Counted from the stretch's first letter, positions 1 through 8,850 are shown. The stretch is 64,000 nt of DNA from Brevundimonas subvibrioides (GCA_002280475.1 NCEB01000005.1:56184-120183); one strand, 5' to 3'. The notes: generated from the sequence alone by a model not told the origin. A program made the numbers and translations.

Positions 1-587
1 GCCTGTTCGCCGAACAGATCGGTCTCGGTCTCTTCCTTGAAGGAGGTTTCCAAGAGGCCGCCGGTCGCGCCACCGATGCCCTTGGCATAGCCCATGGCCC
101 GGTCACGGGCCTTGCCGGTCGCGTCCTGCTCGATGGCGAACAGGGCGGGGACGCCCCGTCCGCGCGCGTATTCCCGGCGGACCAGATCGCCCGGCCCCTT
201 TGGCGCGACCAGGATGACGTCCATGTCCTTCCGGGGCTGGACCCGGCCGTACAGGATCGAGAAGCCGTGGGCGAACAGCAGGGCCGCTCCCTTCTTGGCG
301 TGCGGTTCGATCGTCTCGCGATAGACGGCGGCCTGAGCCATGTCGGGCGTCAGGATGGCGATGATGTCGGCGCCCTTGACCGCTTCGCTCGGCTCGGCGG
401 TCGGAACGCCGTCGGCCTGGGCGTTCTTCCAGCCCCTGCCGCCATGACGGACGCCCGCGATCACGTCGTGGCCGCTCTCCTTCAGGTTCTGGGCGTGGGC
501 GCGGCCCTGCGAGCCATAGCCGATGATGGCGATGCGCTGGCTGGCGATGGCGCCGGGACGGATGTCGTCGTTCGTATAGATCTGCAT
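1..587 (-). CDS. ilvC: Ketol-acid reductoisomerase, C-terminus cut by window edge
   Basis: The minus-strand reading begins MQIYTND and shows the Rossmann motif [21 protein letters not shown], followed by GVRHGG and [12 protein letters not shown]. This is the NADPH-binding half of acetohydroxy acid isomeroreductase, the second common enzyme of valine and isoleucine synthesis. Only about 195 N-terminal residues are in the window; the Mg-binding knotted domain lies beyond base 1. The ATG at 587 follows the ilvD stop by 3 bases, so the two genes are almost certainly one transcript. Family assignment is clear from sequence; the rest of the gene is not visible. Confidence 0.95.
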   Translation of the reverse strand, partial: MQIYTNDDIRPGAIASQRIAIIGYGSQGRAHAQNLKESGHDVIAGVRHGGRGWKNAQADGVPTAEPSEAVKGADIIAILTPDMAQAAVYRETIEPHAKKGAALLFAHGFSILYGRVQPRKDMDVILVAPKGPGDLVRREYARGRGVPALFAIEQDATGKARDRAMGYAKGIGGATGGLLETSFKEETETDLFGEQ

Positions 588-590
588 GGC

Positions 591-2345
591 TCAGGCTTCC
601 TGGGTTTGCTTGACGTCGGCCCGGACTTGAGCGGGCGGCGGATTGGGAATGGTCACCGCGCCCTGTGCCGCCGAGGCGACCGAGGCGCGGTATTTGGCGA
701 ACACGCCGGTGGCGGCGTTCAGCGGCGGCGGCGTGTGGCCGGCCCGGCGCGAGGCCAGGTCGGCGGCGACGTCGATGCGCCGAGCCGTCACGTCGATGGT
801 GATGCGGTCGCCGTCGCGGATCAGGGCGATGGGACCGCCGGCCGCCGCCTCGGGCGACACATGCCCGGCGACGAACCCATAGCTGGCGCCCGAGAACCGG
901 CCGTCCGTGATCAGGGCCACGTCGTGGATGCCCCGACCCTTCAGGGCGGCGGTGACCTGCAGCATCTCGCGCATGCCGGGGCCGCCCCGGGGGCCTTCGT
1001 AGCGGATGACGATCACGTCGCCCTCGCCCACCGATCCGTCCTGGACGGCGTGGAAGGCGTCTTCCTCCGAATCGAACACGCAGGCCGGGCCCTCGAACCG
1101 ATCGACCTTGTGGCCCGTCAGCTTGATGACCGCGCCGTCCGGGGCGATGTCGCCATAGATCACGGCATAGGAGCCACGCGGGCTGAAGGGTTGCGCGACC
1201 GTCGAGACGACCTGCTGGCCCGGCGCGGCCTCGGCTTCGGCGGCCTCGGCGAACAGGCTACGGCCCGAGACGGTCGGAGCGTTGACGATCTTGCCGGTCT
1301 CGGCCAGTCGCTGGGTAACCAGACGGGTGCCGCCCGCCGCGAACAGATGCGACGCCAGGAATCGCCCGCCCGGCTTCAGGTCGCAGATGACCGGCGTTTG
1401 TTCGCAGGCCGTGTTGCAATCCTCGACGCCGAACGCGATGCCCGCCTCGATGGCGATGGCCGTCAGGTGCAGAACCGCATTGGTCGATCCGCCCGAGGCG
1501 GAAACGGCGGCGGCGGCGTTCTTCAGGCTGGCGCGGGTGATGTATTTCCGCGCCGTGTCGCCAGCGAAGACCCGCTCGACGATCAGCCGGCCACAGCGCT
1601 CGCCCTCGGCCGCCTTGGCCGGATCGACGGCGGGGACGTCGTTGGCACCCATGGGCGACAGGCCCATGACCGACAGGGCCATGGCCATGGTGTTGGCGGT
1701 GAACTGGCCGCCGCAGGCCCCGGCCCCGGGACAGGCCGCGCTCTCGACCGCCTTCAGTCCGGCGTCGTCCAGGGTGCCCGCGCCGTGCGCCCCGATAGCC
1801 TCGAAGACATCCTGGATCGAGATCTCGGCCGCGCCGACCCGACCCGGCAGGATGGTCCCGCCGTAGTAGACCAGGCCGGGGATATCCATTCGCGCCAGGG
1901 CCATGGCGGCGGCGGGGATGGTCTTGTCGCAGCCGACGATGCAGACGACCCCGTCCAGCTGATGCCCCTGGACCGCCAGCTCGATGGAATCGGCTACGAC
2001 CTCGCGGCTGATCAGCGAGGCCTTCATGCCCGGCGTGCCCATGGAGATGCCGTCGGTCACCACGATCGTGTTGAAGTCGACCGGATAGCCGCCGGCTGCC
2101 CGGATGCCCGCGCGGACATCGGCCGCCAGCCGGTCCAGGTGCATGTTGCACGGCGTCACCGACGACCAGGTGTTGACCACCGCGATCATCGGCTTGTCGA
2201 AGTCGGCATCCTGCATGCCGGCCGCCCGCAGATAGCTGCGGGCGGCGGCGCGGTTCGGTCCTGCGGTCACGACGGCGCTTCTTCGCCCATTCCTTTCTGG
2301 GGGGGGCGAAGGGGCCGTATCGTCCGGGGTGAAATCTTGCGTCAT
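591..2345 (-). CDS. ilvD: Dihydroxy-acid dehydratase
   Basis: 584 residues, normal for the IlvD/EDD family. It dehydrates 2,3-dihydroxy-isovalerate and its isoleucine-branch homologue in the cytoplasm. Three conserved cysteines that bind the Fe-S cluster are visible: Cys66 (SVTPCNMH), Cys139 (IVGCDKTIPA) and Cys211 (PGAGACGGQFTANTM). The N-terminal 25 residues are Pro/Ser-rich and not typical of the core. ilvC follows 3 bases downstream. A hairpin with a T-run ends 42 bases before the start codon, leaving little room for a separate promoter; see the attenuator entry. Confidence 0.97.
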   Translation of the reverse strand: MTQDFTPDDTAPSPPPERNGRRSAVVTAGPNRAAARSYLRAAGMQDADFDKPMIAVVNTWSSVTPCNMHLDRLAADVRAGIRAAGGYPVDFNTIVVTDGISMGTPGMKASLISREVVADSIELAVQGHQLDGVVCIVGCDKTIPAAAMALARMDIPGLVYYGGTILPGRVGAAEISIQDVFEAIGAHGAGTLDDAGLKAVESAACPGAGACGGQFTANTMAMALSVMGLSPMGANDVPAVDPAKAAEGERCGRLIVERVFAGDTARKYITRASLKNAAAAVSASGGSTNAVLHLTAIAIEAGIAFGVEDCNTACEQTPVICDLKPGGRFLASHLFAAGGTRLVTQRLAETGKIVNAPTVSGRSLFAEAAEAEAAPGQQVVSTVAQPFSPRGSYAVIYGDIAPDGAVIKLTGHKVDRFEGPACVFDSEEDAFHAVQDGSVGEGDVIVIRYEGPRGGPGMREMLQVTAALKGRGIHDVALITDGRFSGASYGFVAGHVSPEAAAGGPIALIRDGDRITIDVTARRIDVAADLASRRAGHTPPPLNAATGVFAKYRASVASAAQGAVTIPNPPPAQVRADVKQTQEA

Positions 2346-2387
2346 GGTCTTCAGGCGTTCCGAGGGAGTTCCCGGACCGACCGCAAC

Positions 2388-2416
2388 AAAAAACCCGCTT
2401 CCTTTCGGGAGCGGGT
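2388..2416 (-). terminator. Intrinsic terminator in the ilvD leader (attenuator hairpin)
   Basis: On the minus strand ACCCGCT (2416-2410) pairs with AGCGGGT (2399-2393), and the run of six T falls at 2393-2388. The loop can add a CC/GG pair. It lies between the stop of the small upstream ORF (2446) and the ilvD ATG (2345). It could end a transcript of that ORF, or act as the conditional terminator of an attenuator. Confidence 0.85.
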
Positions 2417-2521
2417 GGCTGCGGGCGATCCTGTTTTGAGTGGGTTCAGGTCGTCAGCGTCCACGCCGCTCCGGCGAGCAGGCCAAGGAGTACGCTGAGA
2501 ATGAGGGTGTTCAGGGCGGCG
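2408..2521 (-). promoter_or_regulatory. Predicted ribosome-mediated attenuator of ilvD (antiterminator and pre-emptor)
   Basis: Minus-strand segment 2472-2461 (GGAGCGGCGTGG), inside the leader ORF, is complementary to 2418-2408 (CCACCCGCTCC) over 11 bp with one bulged C. The second segment is the 5' arm of the terminator, so the two pairings exclude each other. A 6-bp pairing (CGCCGC at 2521-2516 with GCGGCG at 2469-2464) could pre-empt the antiterminator. The Leu/Ile/Val codons lie between these segments. This matches the classic 1:2, 2:3, 3:4 layout. The pairings are seen in the sequence; the regulatory function is inferred. Attenuation of ilv genes is known in Caulobacter (ilvBN). Confidence 0.65.
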
Positions 2522-2598
2522 CGAACGGTGTTGGCGCGCGCGATCGCGACGGCGCGGGCCGTGCGGACGTTCGGGGTGTGACGGGTCGACTGGCTCAC
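2446..2598 (-). CDS. Leader peptide upstream of ilvD (or small one-helix membrane protein)
   Basis: 50 codons starting at GTG (2598), with a strong AGGAG ribosome site 6 bases upstream (2609-2605). The peptide starts VSQSTRHTPN. Near its C-terminus is LNTLILSVLLGLL, where 9 of 13 residues are Leu, Ile or Val, including ATT, GTA and CTT codons that are rare in such GC-rich DNA. Its stop lies 29 bases before the terminator hairpin. The codon run, overlap with the antiterminator segment and position before ilvD argue for an attenuation leader. The length (50 aa) and the hydrophobic stretch also fit a small single-helix membrane protein; the sequence alone cannot exclude this. Confidence 0.6.
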   Translation of the reverse strand: MSQSTRHTPNVRTARAVAIARANTVRAALNTLILSVLLGLLAGAAWTLTT

Positions 2599-2655
2599 GG
2601 CCGGCTCCTGATTACCTTGCCATAAGGCCAGACATCGCTGCGCCGCACAACCCGC

Positions 2656-2676
2656 AATTGGAAGAAAGTTCCAATT
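2656..2676. promoter_or_regulatory. Perfect 8-5-8 inverted repeat upstream of the ilvD leader
   Basis: AATTGGAA (2656-2663) and TTCCAATT (2669-2676) form a perfect inverted repeat around GAAAG. It is AT-rich in GC-rich surroundings and lies 58 bases upstream of the leader GTG, between amtB and the leader. The 21-bp size suits a dimeric regulator operator. There is no T-run on the minus strand, so it is a poor terminator for amtB. Confidence 0.4.
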
Positions 2677-2720
2677 TTCGTTCACCACGAGCCGGGCGTG
2701 GCAAATTCAACCCTATGAGA

Positions 2721-4016
2721 TCAGTGGATGGTCTCGCCGTGCTGGGAATAGTCCAGCCCCTCGACCTCGCCCTCGCGGTCGACGCGCAGACCGGTGGTGA
2801 AACGGCAGATCATCAGTACGACGAAGGTCCCGATCGCGCTCCAGGCGATGACGGCGCCGAGGCCCAGGACCTGCTTCACCACGTCCGCGCCTTCCGACAA
2901 GGCGTTGATCGAGGCCGTCGCGAAGACGCCCGTCAACACGGCCCCCACGATGCCGCCCACGCCGTGGATGCCGAAGGCGTCCAGGCTGTCGTCATACTTG
3001 AGCGCGCGCTTCAGCCAGACCGCGCCGGCGTAGCAGGCCGGACCGCCGATCAGGCCGATCAGGAAGGCGCCCTTGGGATCGACCAGACCCGCCGCCGGCG
3101 TCACCGCCACCAGCCCGCCGACGAGGCCCGACAACAGCCCCAGGAGCGTCGGCCGCTTCTGATCGATCCATTCGATGACCATCCAGCCAAGGGCCGCCGC
3201 CGCCGGCGCGATGATCGTGTTCAGGGCCGCGACGGCCGCGATCCCGTCCGCCGCCCAGGCGCTGCCGGCGTTGAACCCCATCCAGCCGACGAACAGCAGG
3301 CCCGTGCCGATGGCGGTGTAGGCCAGGTTGGCGGGGGCCATGTTGTCTCGCCCGAAGCCGTGCCGGGGCCCCAGCACCAGAGCGCACACCAGACCCGCCA
3401 CGCCTGCGTTGACGTGCACCACTGCCCCGCCTGCGAAGTCCAGCACGCCCCAGCTGCCCAGCCATCCTCCGCCCCAGACCTGATGGCAGATCGGGGCATA
3501 GACGATCAGGTGCCACAGGCCGAAGAACAGCAGGCTGGCCGAAAACTTCATCCGCTCGGCGAAGGCCCCGGCGATCAGGGCGGGCGTGATGATGGCGAAG
3601 GTCAGCTGATAGGCGATCCACAGGAACTCCGGCAGGCCGGGTGCGAGGCTGTGCGCCGTCTCGATCGTGACCCCGTTCAGAAACAGGGCCTCGACACCGC
3701 CGATGAAGCCGTTCGTCGCCGTGCCGCTGGTGCCGAACGACAGGCTATAGCCGACGATGAACCACAGGACGGTCACCACCGTCAGCGCCGCCGTCGAATG
3801 GGCGATGGTCGAGATGCTGTTCTTCTTGCGAACCATGCCGCCGTAGAACAGCGCCAGCCCCGGCAGGGTCATCATCAGCACAAGGGCCGTCGAGACCAGG
3901 ATCCATCCCGTCGCCGCCCCGTCGAGGACCAGCGGGGCCTGGTGGGCCAGCAGGGCGGGCACGGCGGAGGCAGGCGTCGCGAGCACAGCCATTAGAGCAC
4001 CGAGCGCCAATCCCAT
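2721..4016 (-). CDS. amtB: Ammonium transporter
   Basis: About 431 residues from the chosen ATG at 4016: a signal-peptide-like start (MGLALGALMAVLATPASA) and then a multi-helix membrane protein. Amt/Mep/Rh marks are LALFYGGMVRKKN, VVHVNAGVAGLV and HGVGGIVGAVLTG, which carry the twin pore histidines (His168 and His318 in E. coli AmtB). It conducts ammonium across the inner membrane. The open frame extends to 4139, but that part is translated palindromic repeat (ILGSSPRMT), so the start is placed just after the repeat; ATG 4025 is the alternative. No glnK lies next to it, unlike many amtB loci. It follows gltB on the same strand. Confidence 0.95.
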   Translation of the reverse strand: MGLALGALMAVLATPASAVPALLAHQAPLVLDGAATGWILVSTALVLMMTLPGLALFYGGMVRKKNSISTIAHSTAALTVVTVLWFIVGYSLSFGTSGTATNGFIGGVEALFLNGVTIETAHSLAPGLPEFLWIAYQLTFAIITPALIAGAFAERMKFSASLLFFGLWHLIVYAPICHQVWGGGWLGSWGVLDFAGGAVVHVNAGVAGLVCALVLGPRHGFGRDNMAPANLAYTAIGTGLLFVGWMGFNAGSAWAADGIAAVAALNTIIAPAAAALGWMVIEWIDQKRPTLLGLLSGLVGGLVAVTPAAGLVDPKGAFLIGLIGGPACYAGAVWLKRALKYDDSLDAFGIHGVGGIVGAVLTGVFATASINALSEGADVVKQVLGLGAVIAWSAIGTFVVLMICRFTTGLRVDREGEVEGLDYSQHGETIH

Positions 4017-4020
4017 CCCC

Positions 4021-4152
4021 GTCATCCTCGGACTTGATCCGAGGATCGGACGTTCCGCAGCTCCGTGCCTGGCGTTGGCCCTCTGCCCTGCCCCTAGCCC
4101 CAATGCCTCATCCCCGACGACGTCCGGTCCTCGGATCAAGTCCGAGGACGAC
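4021..4152. repeat. Inverted pair of palindromic repeats, family A
   Basis: Copy 1 (4021-4051) and copy 2 (4122-4152) are inverted to each other and agree at 29 of 31 bases, 70 bases apart. Each holds its own hairpin, CCTCGGACTTGATCCGAGG. The same pair recurs at 17148-17278. The layout is that of a REPIN (REP doublet). Copy 1 abuts the amtB start and contributes the bases upstream of it. Confidence 0.85.
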
Positions 4153-4175
4153 GGAGTTTGATTGATCCGGACGCA

Positions 4176-7100
4176 TCACGCAGGAACTGCCTGACCCGCG
4201 TCCAGCTTGCGCTCAGCCTCGGCCACCGGGGTCGGGACGATGCGCACGAACCGCTTCAGGCTCTCGCTCCAGGCGGACAACAGACGCCGCGCCAGTGGGG
4301 ATCCCGTCGCCGCCAGATGCGCCTCGAGCAGCGACTTCAGCCGCGCGCCTGCCGCCTCGTTGACCGGAGCGAAGGCCGCCAGGTCGCCGTTCAGCGCCAG
4401 GCCCGTCCGCCCCGCCTCGTCCAGCACGAACAACTCGCCGCCCGACATGCCCGCCGCCAGGTTCCAGCCGACGGGCCCCAGGATCGCGACCCGGCCGCCG
4501 GTCATGTATTCGCAGGCATGGGCCCCGGCCCCCTCGACCACGGCCTCGGCGCCCGAGTTCCGCACCGCGAACCGTTCGCCCGCGCTGCCCGCCACGAACA
4601 GGCGGCCGGACGTCGCGCCGTACAGGGTCGTGTTGCCGATGGCCGGCTGGTGCTCGCGCCACTCGATCGGCTTCACAACGATATCGGCCCCCGACAGCCC
4701 CTTGCCGACATAGTCGTTGGCCTCGCCGGTCAGCTCCAGCTTCAATCCCTTGGCCCCGAAGGCTCCGAACGACTGACCCGCCGATCCGGACAGTTTCAGC
4801 GTCAACACCCCGGTCGGGCCCGTCGGGCCCCAGCGCCGCACGATGGCCGAGGACACCCCCGCCCCGATCGTCCGCATGACGTTCGAGATCGGATAGCTGA
4901 GCTCCGACGTTTGCCCCCGATCCAGGAAGGCCCAGGCGTCGTTCAGGACCCGGGCATCCAGCGTCGGCGGCACCTCGGCGCGGCCCTTCTCGGCCCAGGT
5001 CTTCTTCTCCGCCGCCTCGACACGCACCAGCAGAGGGTTGAGGTCGAGGTCGTCCAGATGCGAGCCACCACGCCGCACCTGGCGCAACAGGTCAGTGCGG
5101 CCGACGATCTCGTCCAGCGTCCGCGCGCCCAGCGACGCCAGCAGTTCGCGCACCTCCTCGGCGATGAAGCTGAACAGGTTCACGACCTTGTCGGCCGTGC
5201 CGGTGAACTTCTCGCGCAGGCGCGGGTCCTGGGAGCAGACCCCGACCGGGCAGGTGTTGGAATGGCACTGGCGCACCATCAGACAGCCCATGGCGATCAG
5301 CGACGCCGTGCCGATGTTGAACTCCTCGGCCCCAAGGATGGCGGCGACGACGATGTCGCGACCGGTCCGCATGCCGCCGTCCGCGCGGACGACGACGTGG
5401 CTGCGCAGATTGTTCAGGCTGAGCACCTGATGGGTCTCGGCGAGACCGATCTCCCAAGGCAGGCCCGCGTGCTTGATCGAGGACTGGGGCGAGGCGCCGG
5501 TGCCGCCGTTGTGGCCGGCGATCAGGATGCAGTCCGCCTTGGCCTTGGCCACGCCCGAGGCGATAGCGCCGATGCCGGAGGCGGAGACCAGCTTCACCGT
5601 CACCCGGGCGTCCGGGTTGATCGACTTCAGGTCGTAGATCAGCTGGGCCAGGTCTTCGATCGAATAGATGTCGTGGTGCGGCGGTGGGCTGATGAGGGTC
5701 GTGCCGGGCGTCGAATGCCGCATCCGGGCGATGAACTCGGTGACCTTGAAGCCGGGCAGCTGGCCACCCTCGCCGGGCTTGGCGCCCTGGGCGATCTTGA
5801 TCTCGATCTCGCGGCACTGGTTCAGATATTCGGCGGTGACCCCGAAGCGGCCGGACGCGATCTGCTTGACCGCCGAGTTCATGTTGTCGCCGTCCGGACG
5901 AGTGGCGTAGCGGTCGGGGTCCTCGCCTCCTTCGCCCGAAACCGAGCGCGCGCCGATGCGGTTCATGGCGACGTTCAGCACGCCGTGGGCCTCGGGGCTC
6001 AGCGCGCCCAGGCTCATGCCCGGCGTCAGGAAGCGGCGACGGATGTCCGACACGCTCTCGACCTCGTGGATCGGGACGGGCGTCAGGCCCTCCTTCCAGT
6101 CCAGCAGGTCACGCGGGGCCAGGTCCGGCTGTTCCGCCACGGCCTCGGAATACTGCTTGAACCGCTTGTAGTCGCCGCGATTGCAGGCGTCCTGCAGCAG
6201 GTGAATGGTCTTGGCCTCATGGGCATGGGCCTCGCCGCCTGCGCGGATGCGGAAGAAGCCGCCCACGGCCGGAGACGGCGTCGCCTCGGTCCAGGCGGCG
6301 GCGTGGCGCTGCATCGCCGCCCGCTCCAGACCCGCGAGACCGATGCCGGAGATGCGCGACGGAGCACCCGGGAAGAACTCGGCCGTGACGGCGCGGGACA
6401 AGCCCAGCACCTCGAACTCGCAGCCGCCGCGATAGGCGGAGATGACGCTGATGCCCTTTCTCGCCAGGGTCTTCAACAGGCCGGCCTCAAGCCCCGCCTT
6501 GTAGTTCAGACAGGCGTCCCGCAGCGACAGGCCCGGATAGGCCCCCCGGTCCAGCCGTTCCTGAAACATCTCCTGCGCCAGCCAGGGGTTCACCGCCGTG
6601 GCCCCGACCCCGACCAGCACCGCGAACCCGTGCGGGTCCAGCACCTCGGCCGAGCGCACGACGATGGAGACGAAGGTCCTCAGGCCCGTGTCGGTCAGCC
6701 GCTTGTGCACCGCCGCCGTGGCCAGGATCATCGGGATCGACAGCCGGGTCTCGGACGCGCGTTCGTCGGTCAGGACCACCAGACCCGATCCGCCTTCCAC
6801 CGCCGCCTGGGCCTCGACCTGAATCCGGTCCAGCGCCGCACGCAGACCCGCGCCCGAGCGCGCGCCCGGTTCCGGAAGCGGATAGGAGCAGTCGATGACG
6901 ACGGTGGAACCCGCACCCACCACGTCCAGCATCCGCTCGTACATGCCGGTGGTCAGGACGGGTGAATCCAGCACGAAGACGTTCGTCTGGGCCTCTTCCT
7001 CGGCCAGGATGTTGCCCAGGTTCTTGAACCGCGTCTTCAGGCTCATCGCCCCCGCTTCGCGCAAGGGATCGATCGGCGGGTTGGTCACCTGGCTGAAGTT

Positions 7101-8693
7101 CTGACGGAAGTAGTGGGCCAGCGGCCGCGGCAAGGCCGACAGCACCGCGGGCGGGGCATCATCGCCCATCGATCCCACGGCCTCCTTGCCGTCCTTGATC
7201 AGGGGATCGAGCAGCAGGTCGAGGTCTTCGCGGGAATAGCCCGCCGCGATCTGGCGGCGCGTCAGGGCCTCGCCGGTGGCGGCGCGCGGCTCCGGTCCGG
7301 GGCCGATCAGGGGCTCCAGATCGACCATGTTCTCCAGCCATTCCGTATAGGGATGGTCGGCGGCCAGCGCGTCGACAGCCTGGGTCTCGTCCAGCACCAC
7401 TCCGGCCTTCAGGTCGGCGACGATCATCCGGCCGGGACCGATCGGCAGACGACGCTTGATGCGGCTTTCGGGCAGGCCGGCCAGCCCGGCTTCCGACCCC
7501 GCCAGCAGCAGGCCGTCGACCGTCTCCATGGCGCGCAGGGGACGGAGGCCGTTGCGATCCTTGCCGCAGACGATCCAGCGCCCGTCGGTGGCGCAGATGG
7601 CGGCGGGGCCGTCCCACGGCTCCATCACCGCGTTGCAGTAGGCATAGAGCGCCCGGTGCTCGGCCTTCATCAGCCCTTCGTCCTTGGCCCAGGCCTCGGG
7701 GATCAGCAGGGCCTTGGCCATCGGCGCGGGGCGTCCGGCGCGCACCAGGACCTCGAAGACATTGTCCAGCGAGGCCGAGTCCGACCCCCCCGCCTGGACC
7801 ACCGGCTTCACGTCCTCGCCGTGGTCGCCGAAGGCCGTCGCCGCCATGCGGATTTCATGGCTCCGCATCCAGTTCAGATTGCCCTTCAGCGTGTTGATCT
7901 CGCCGTTGTGGGCCAGCATGCGGAACGGCTGGGCCAGCCGCCACTCGGGGAAGGTGTTGGTCGAATAGCGCTGGTGGAAGATGGCGTAGGCCGCCTCGAA
8001 CTTCGGATCCAGCAGGTCGGGATACAGCTTGTCGAGCAGCTCGGCCCGCACCATCCCCTTGTAGATCAGCGACCGCGACGAGAGCGAACAGACATAGAAG
8101 CCCGGCACGCCCTCGGCCGCGATCGCCTTCTCGATACGCCGACGGATCAGATACAGCTCACCTTCCACCGTCTCGCGCGCCTCGTCCCCGGCCAGGTCAG
8201 CGGGCACGGCAAGCATGATCTGCTCGATCTCCGGCCGCGTCGCGTCGGCCTTGGATCCCACGACCGACAGGTCGATCGGCGTCTGGCGCCAGCCGTAGAT
8301 ATAGAAGCCGGCCCTCAGCACCTCGGTCTCGACGATGGCGCGGGCCCGGTCCTGGGCCCCCAGGTCGGTGCGCGGCAGGAAAATCTGTCCGATGGCGATC
8401 GGGCCGGGACGCAGCCGCTGGCCGATCATCCGCACCTGTTCGGCGAAGAAGGCCTGGGGCGCCTCGACCATCAGGCCGGCCCCGTCGCCGGACAGGCCGT
8501 CGGGGTCGACCGCGCCCCGGTGCGCGACGTTCTTCAGCGACTTGATGGCCAGCTCGACCACCTCGCGACGCGGCTGGCCGTCGATGGCGGCGACCAGGCC
8601 GACACCGCAGGCGTCCTTCTCCGAAGTCGGCTCATAGGCGTAGGCCGAGATGAGGCGTTGGCGGTCTTGCTGGTACTTCGTCAGCCAGGTCAT
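4176..8693 (-). CDS. gltB: Glutamate synthase (NADPH), large chain
   Basis: About 1505 residues, the usual length. It makes glutamate from glutamine and 2-oxoglutarate with GltD. The N-terminal class II amidotransferase domain has the nucleophile Cys29 in DACGVGLV after a short propeptide, as in the family. The central and FMN synthase domains follow, with GARSVSGEGGEDP and LISPPPHHDIYSIEDLAQL, then the 3Fe-4S motif CHSNTCPVGVC. The C-terminal beta-helix ends near SWSESLKRF. The start is set at ATG 8693; a GTG at 8711 in the same frame lies in repeat-flanking sequence. It lies downstream of gltD on the same strand, with a repeat pair in the gap. Confidence 0.97.
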   Translation of the reverse strand: MTWLTKYQQDRQRLISAYAYEPTSEKDACGVGLVAAIDGQPRREVVELAIKSLKNVAHRGAVDPDGLSGDGAGLMVEAPQAFFAEQVRMIGQRLRPGPIAIGQIFLPRTDLGAQDRARAIVETEVLRAGFYIYGWRQTPIDLSVVGSKADATRPEIEQIMLAVPADLAGDEARETVEGELYLIRRRIEKAIAAEGVPGFYVCSLSSRSLIYKGMVRAELLDKLYPDLLDPKFEAAYAIFHQRYSTNTFPEWRLAQPFRMLAHNGEINTLKGNLNWMRSHEIRMAATAFGDHGEDVKPVVQAGGSDSASLDNVFEVLVRAGRPAPMAKALLIPEAWAKDEGLMKAEHRALYAYCNAVMEPWDGPAAICATDGRWIVCGKDRNGLRPLRAMETVDGLLLAGSEAGLAGLPESRIKRRLPIGPGRMIVADLKAGVVLDETQAVDALAADHPYTEWLENMVDLEPLIGPGPEPRAATGEALTRRQIAAGYSREDLDLLLDPLIKDGKEAVGSMGDDAPPAVLSALPRPLAHYFRQNFSQVTNPPIDPLREAGAMSLKTRFKNLGNILAEEEAQTNVFVLDSPVLTTGMYERMLDVVGAGSTVVIDCSYPLPEPGARSGAGLRAALDRIQVEAQAAVEGGSGLVVLTDERASETRLSIPMILATAAVHKRLTDTGLRTFVSIVVRSAEVLDPHGFAVLVGVGATAVNPWLAQEMFQERLDRGAYPGLSLRDACLNYKAGLEAGLLKTLARKGISVISAYRGGCEFEVLGLSRAVTAEFFPGAPSRISGIGLAGLERAAMQRHAAAWTEATPSPAVGGFFRIRAGGEAHAHEAKTIHLLQDACNRGDYKRFKQYSEAVAEQPDLAPRDLLDWKEGLTPVPIHEVESVSDIRRRFLTPGMSLGALSPEAHGVLNVAMNRIGARSVSGEGGEDPDRYATRPDGDNMNSAVKQIASGRFGVTAEYLNQCREIEIKIAQGAKPGEGGQLPGFKVTEFIARMRHSTPGTTLISPPPHHDIYSIEDLAQLIYDLKSINPDARVTVKLVSASGIGAIASGVAKAKADCILIAGHNGGTGASPQSSIKHAGLPWEIGLAETHQVLSLNNLRSHVVVRADGGMRTGRDIVVAAILGAEEFNIGTASLIAMGCLMVRQCHSNTCPVGVCSQDPRLREKFTGTADKVVNLFSFIAEEVRELLASLGARTLDEIVGRTDLLRQVRRGGSHLDDLDLNPLLVRVEAAEKKTWAEKGRAEVPPTLDARVLNDAWAFLDRGQTSELSYPISNVMRTIGAGVSSAIVRRWGPTGPTGVLTLKLSGSAGQSFGAFGAKGLKLELTGEANDYVGKGLSGADIVVKPIEWREHQPAIGNTTLYGATSGRLFVAGSAGERFAVRNSGAEAVVEGAGAHACEYMTGGRVAILGPVGWNLAAGMSGGELFVLDEAGRTGLALNGDLAAFAPVNEAAGARLKSLLEAHLAATGSPLARRLLSAWSESLKRFVRIVPTPVAEAERKLDAGQAVPA

Positions 8694-8712
8694 GCGAAAG
8701 CACCCCCACACC

Positions 8713-8833
8713 GTGCACCCCGGCGAAGGCCGGGGTCCAGATCACGGATACGGGCGGCAGGCATTTGGCACTGAGAACACTTGCTCATCGTCTGGGTCAT
8801 TGCATCTGGACCCCGGCCTTCGCCGGGGTGCAC
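8713..8833. repeat. Perfect 30-bp inverted repeat pair, family B
   Basis: Bases 8713-8742 (gtgcaccccggcgaaggccg and on) and 8804-8833 are exact reverse complements over 30 bases, separated by 61 bases. Each arm also has an inner hairpin (CCCCGGCGAAGGCCGGGG). The element fills most of the gltD-gltB gap. Read in other frames it gives HPGEGRGPD, a peptide often seen in spurious ORFs of related genomes. Confidence 0.85.
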
Positions 8834-8850
8834 GGAGAAGATTAGGTGGG

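Noticed and set aside
267..2498. Long plus-strand open frame opposite ilvD (743 codons), and similar long frames opposite gltB, the RND pump, etfQO, pepP and flhA
   Set aside because: They are antisense shadows of clear minus-strand genes, made possible by high GC. Their products are rich in Arg, Gly, Asp and His and resemble no family.
4026..4139. N-terminal extension of AmtB (PILGSSPRMT)
   Set aside because: It is translated palindromic repeat; the family-like signal segment begins at 4016.
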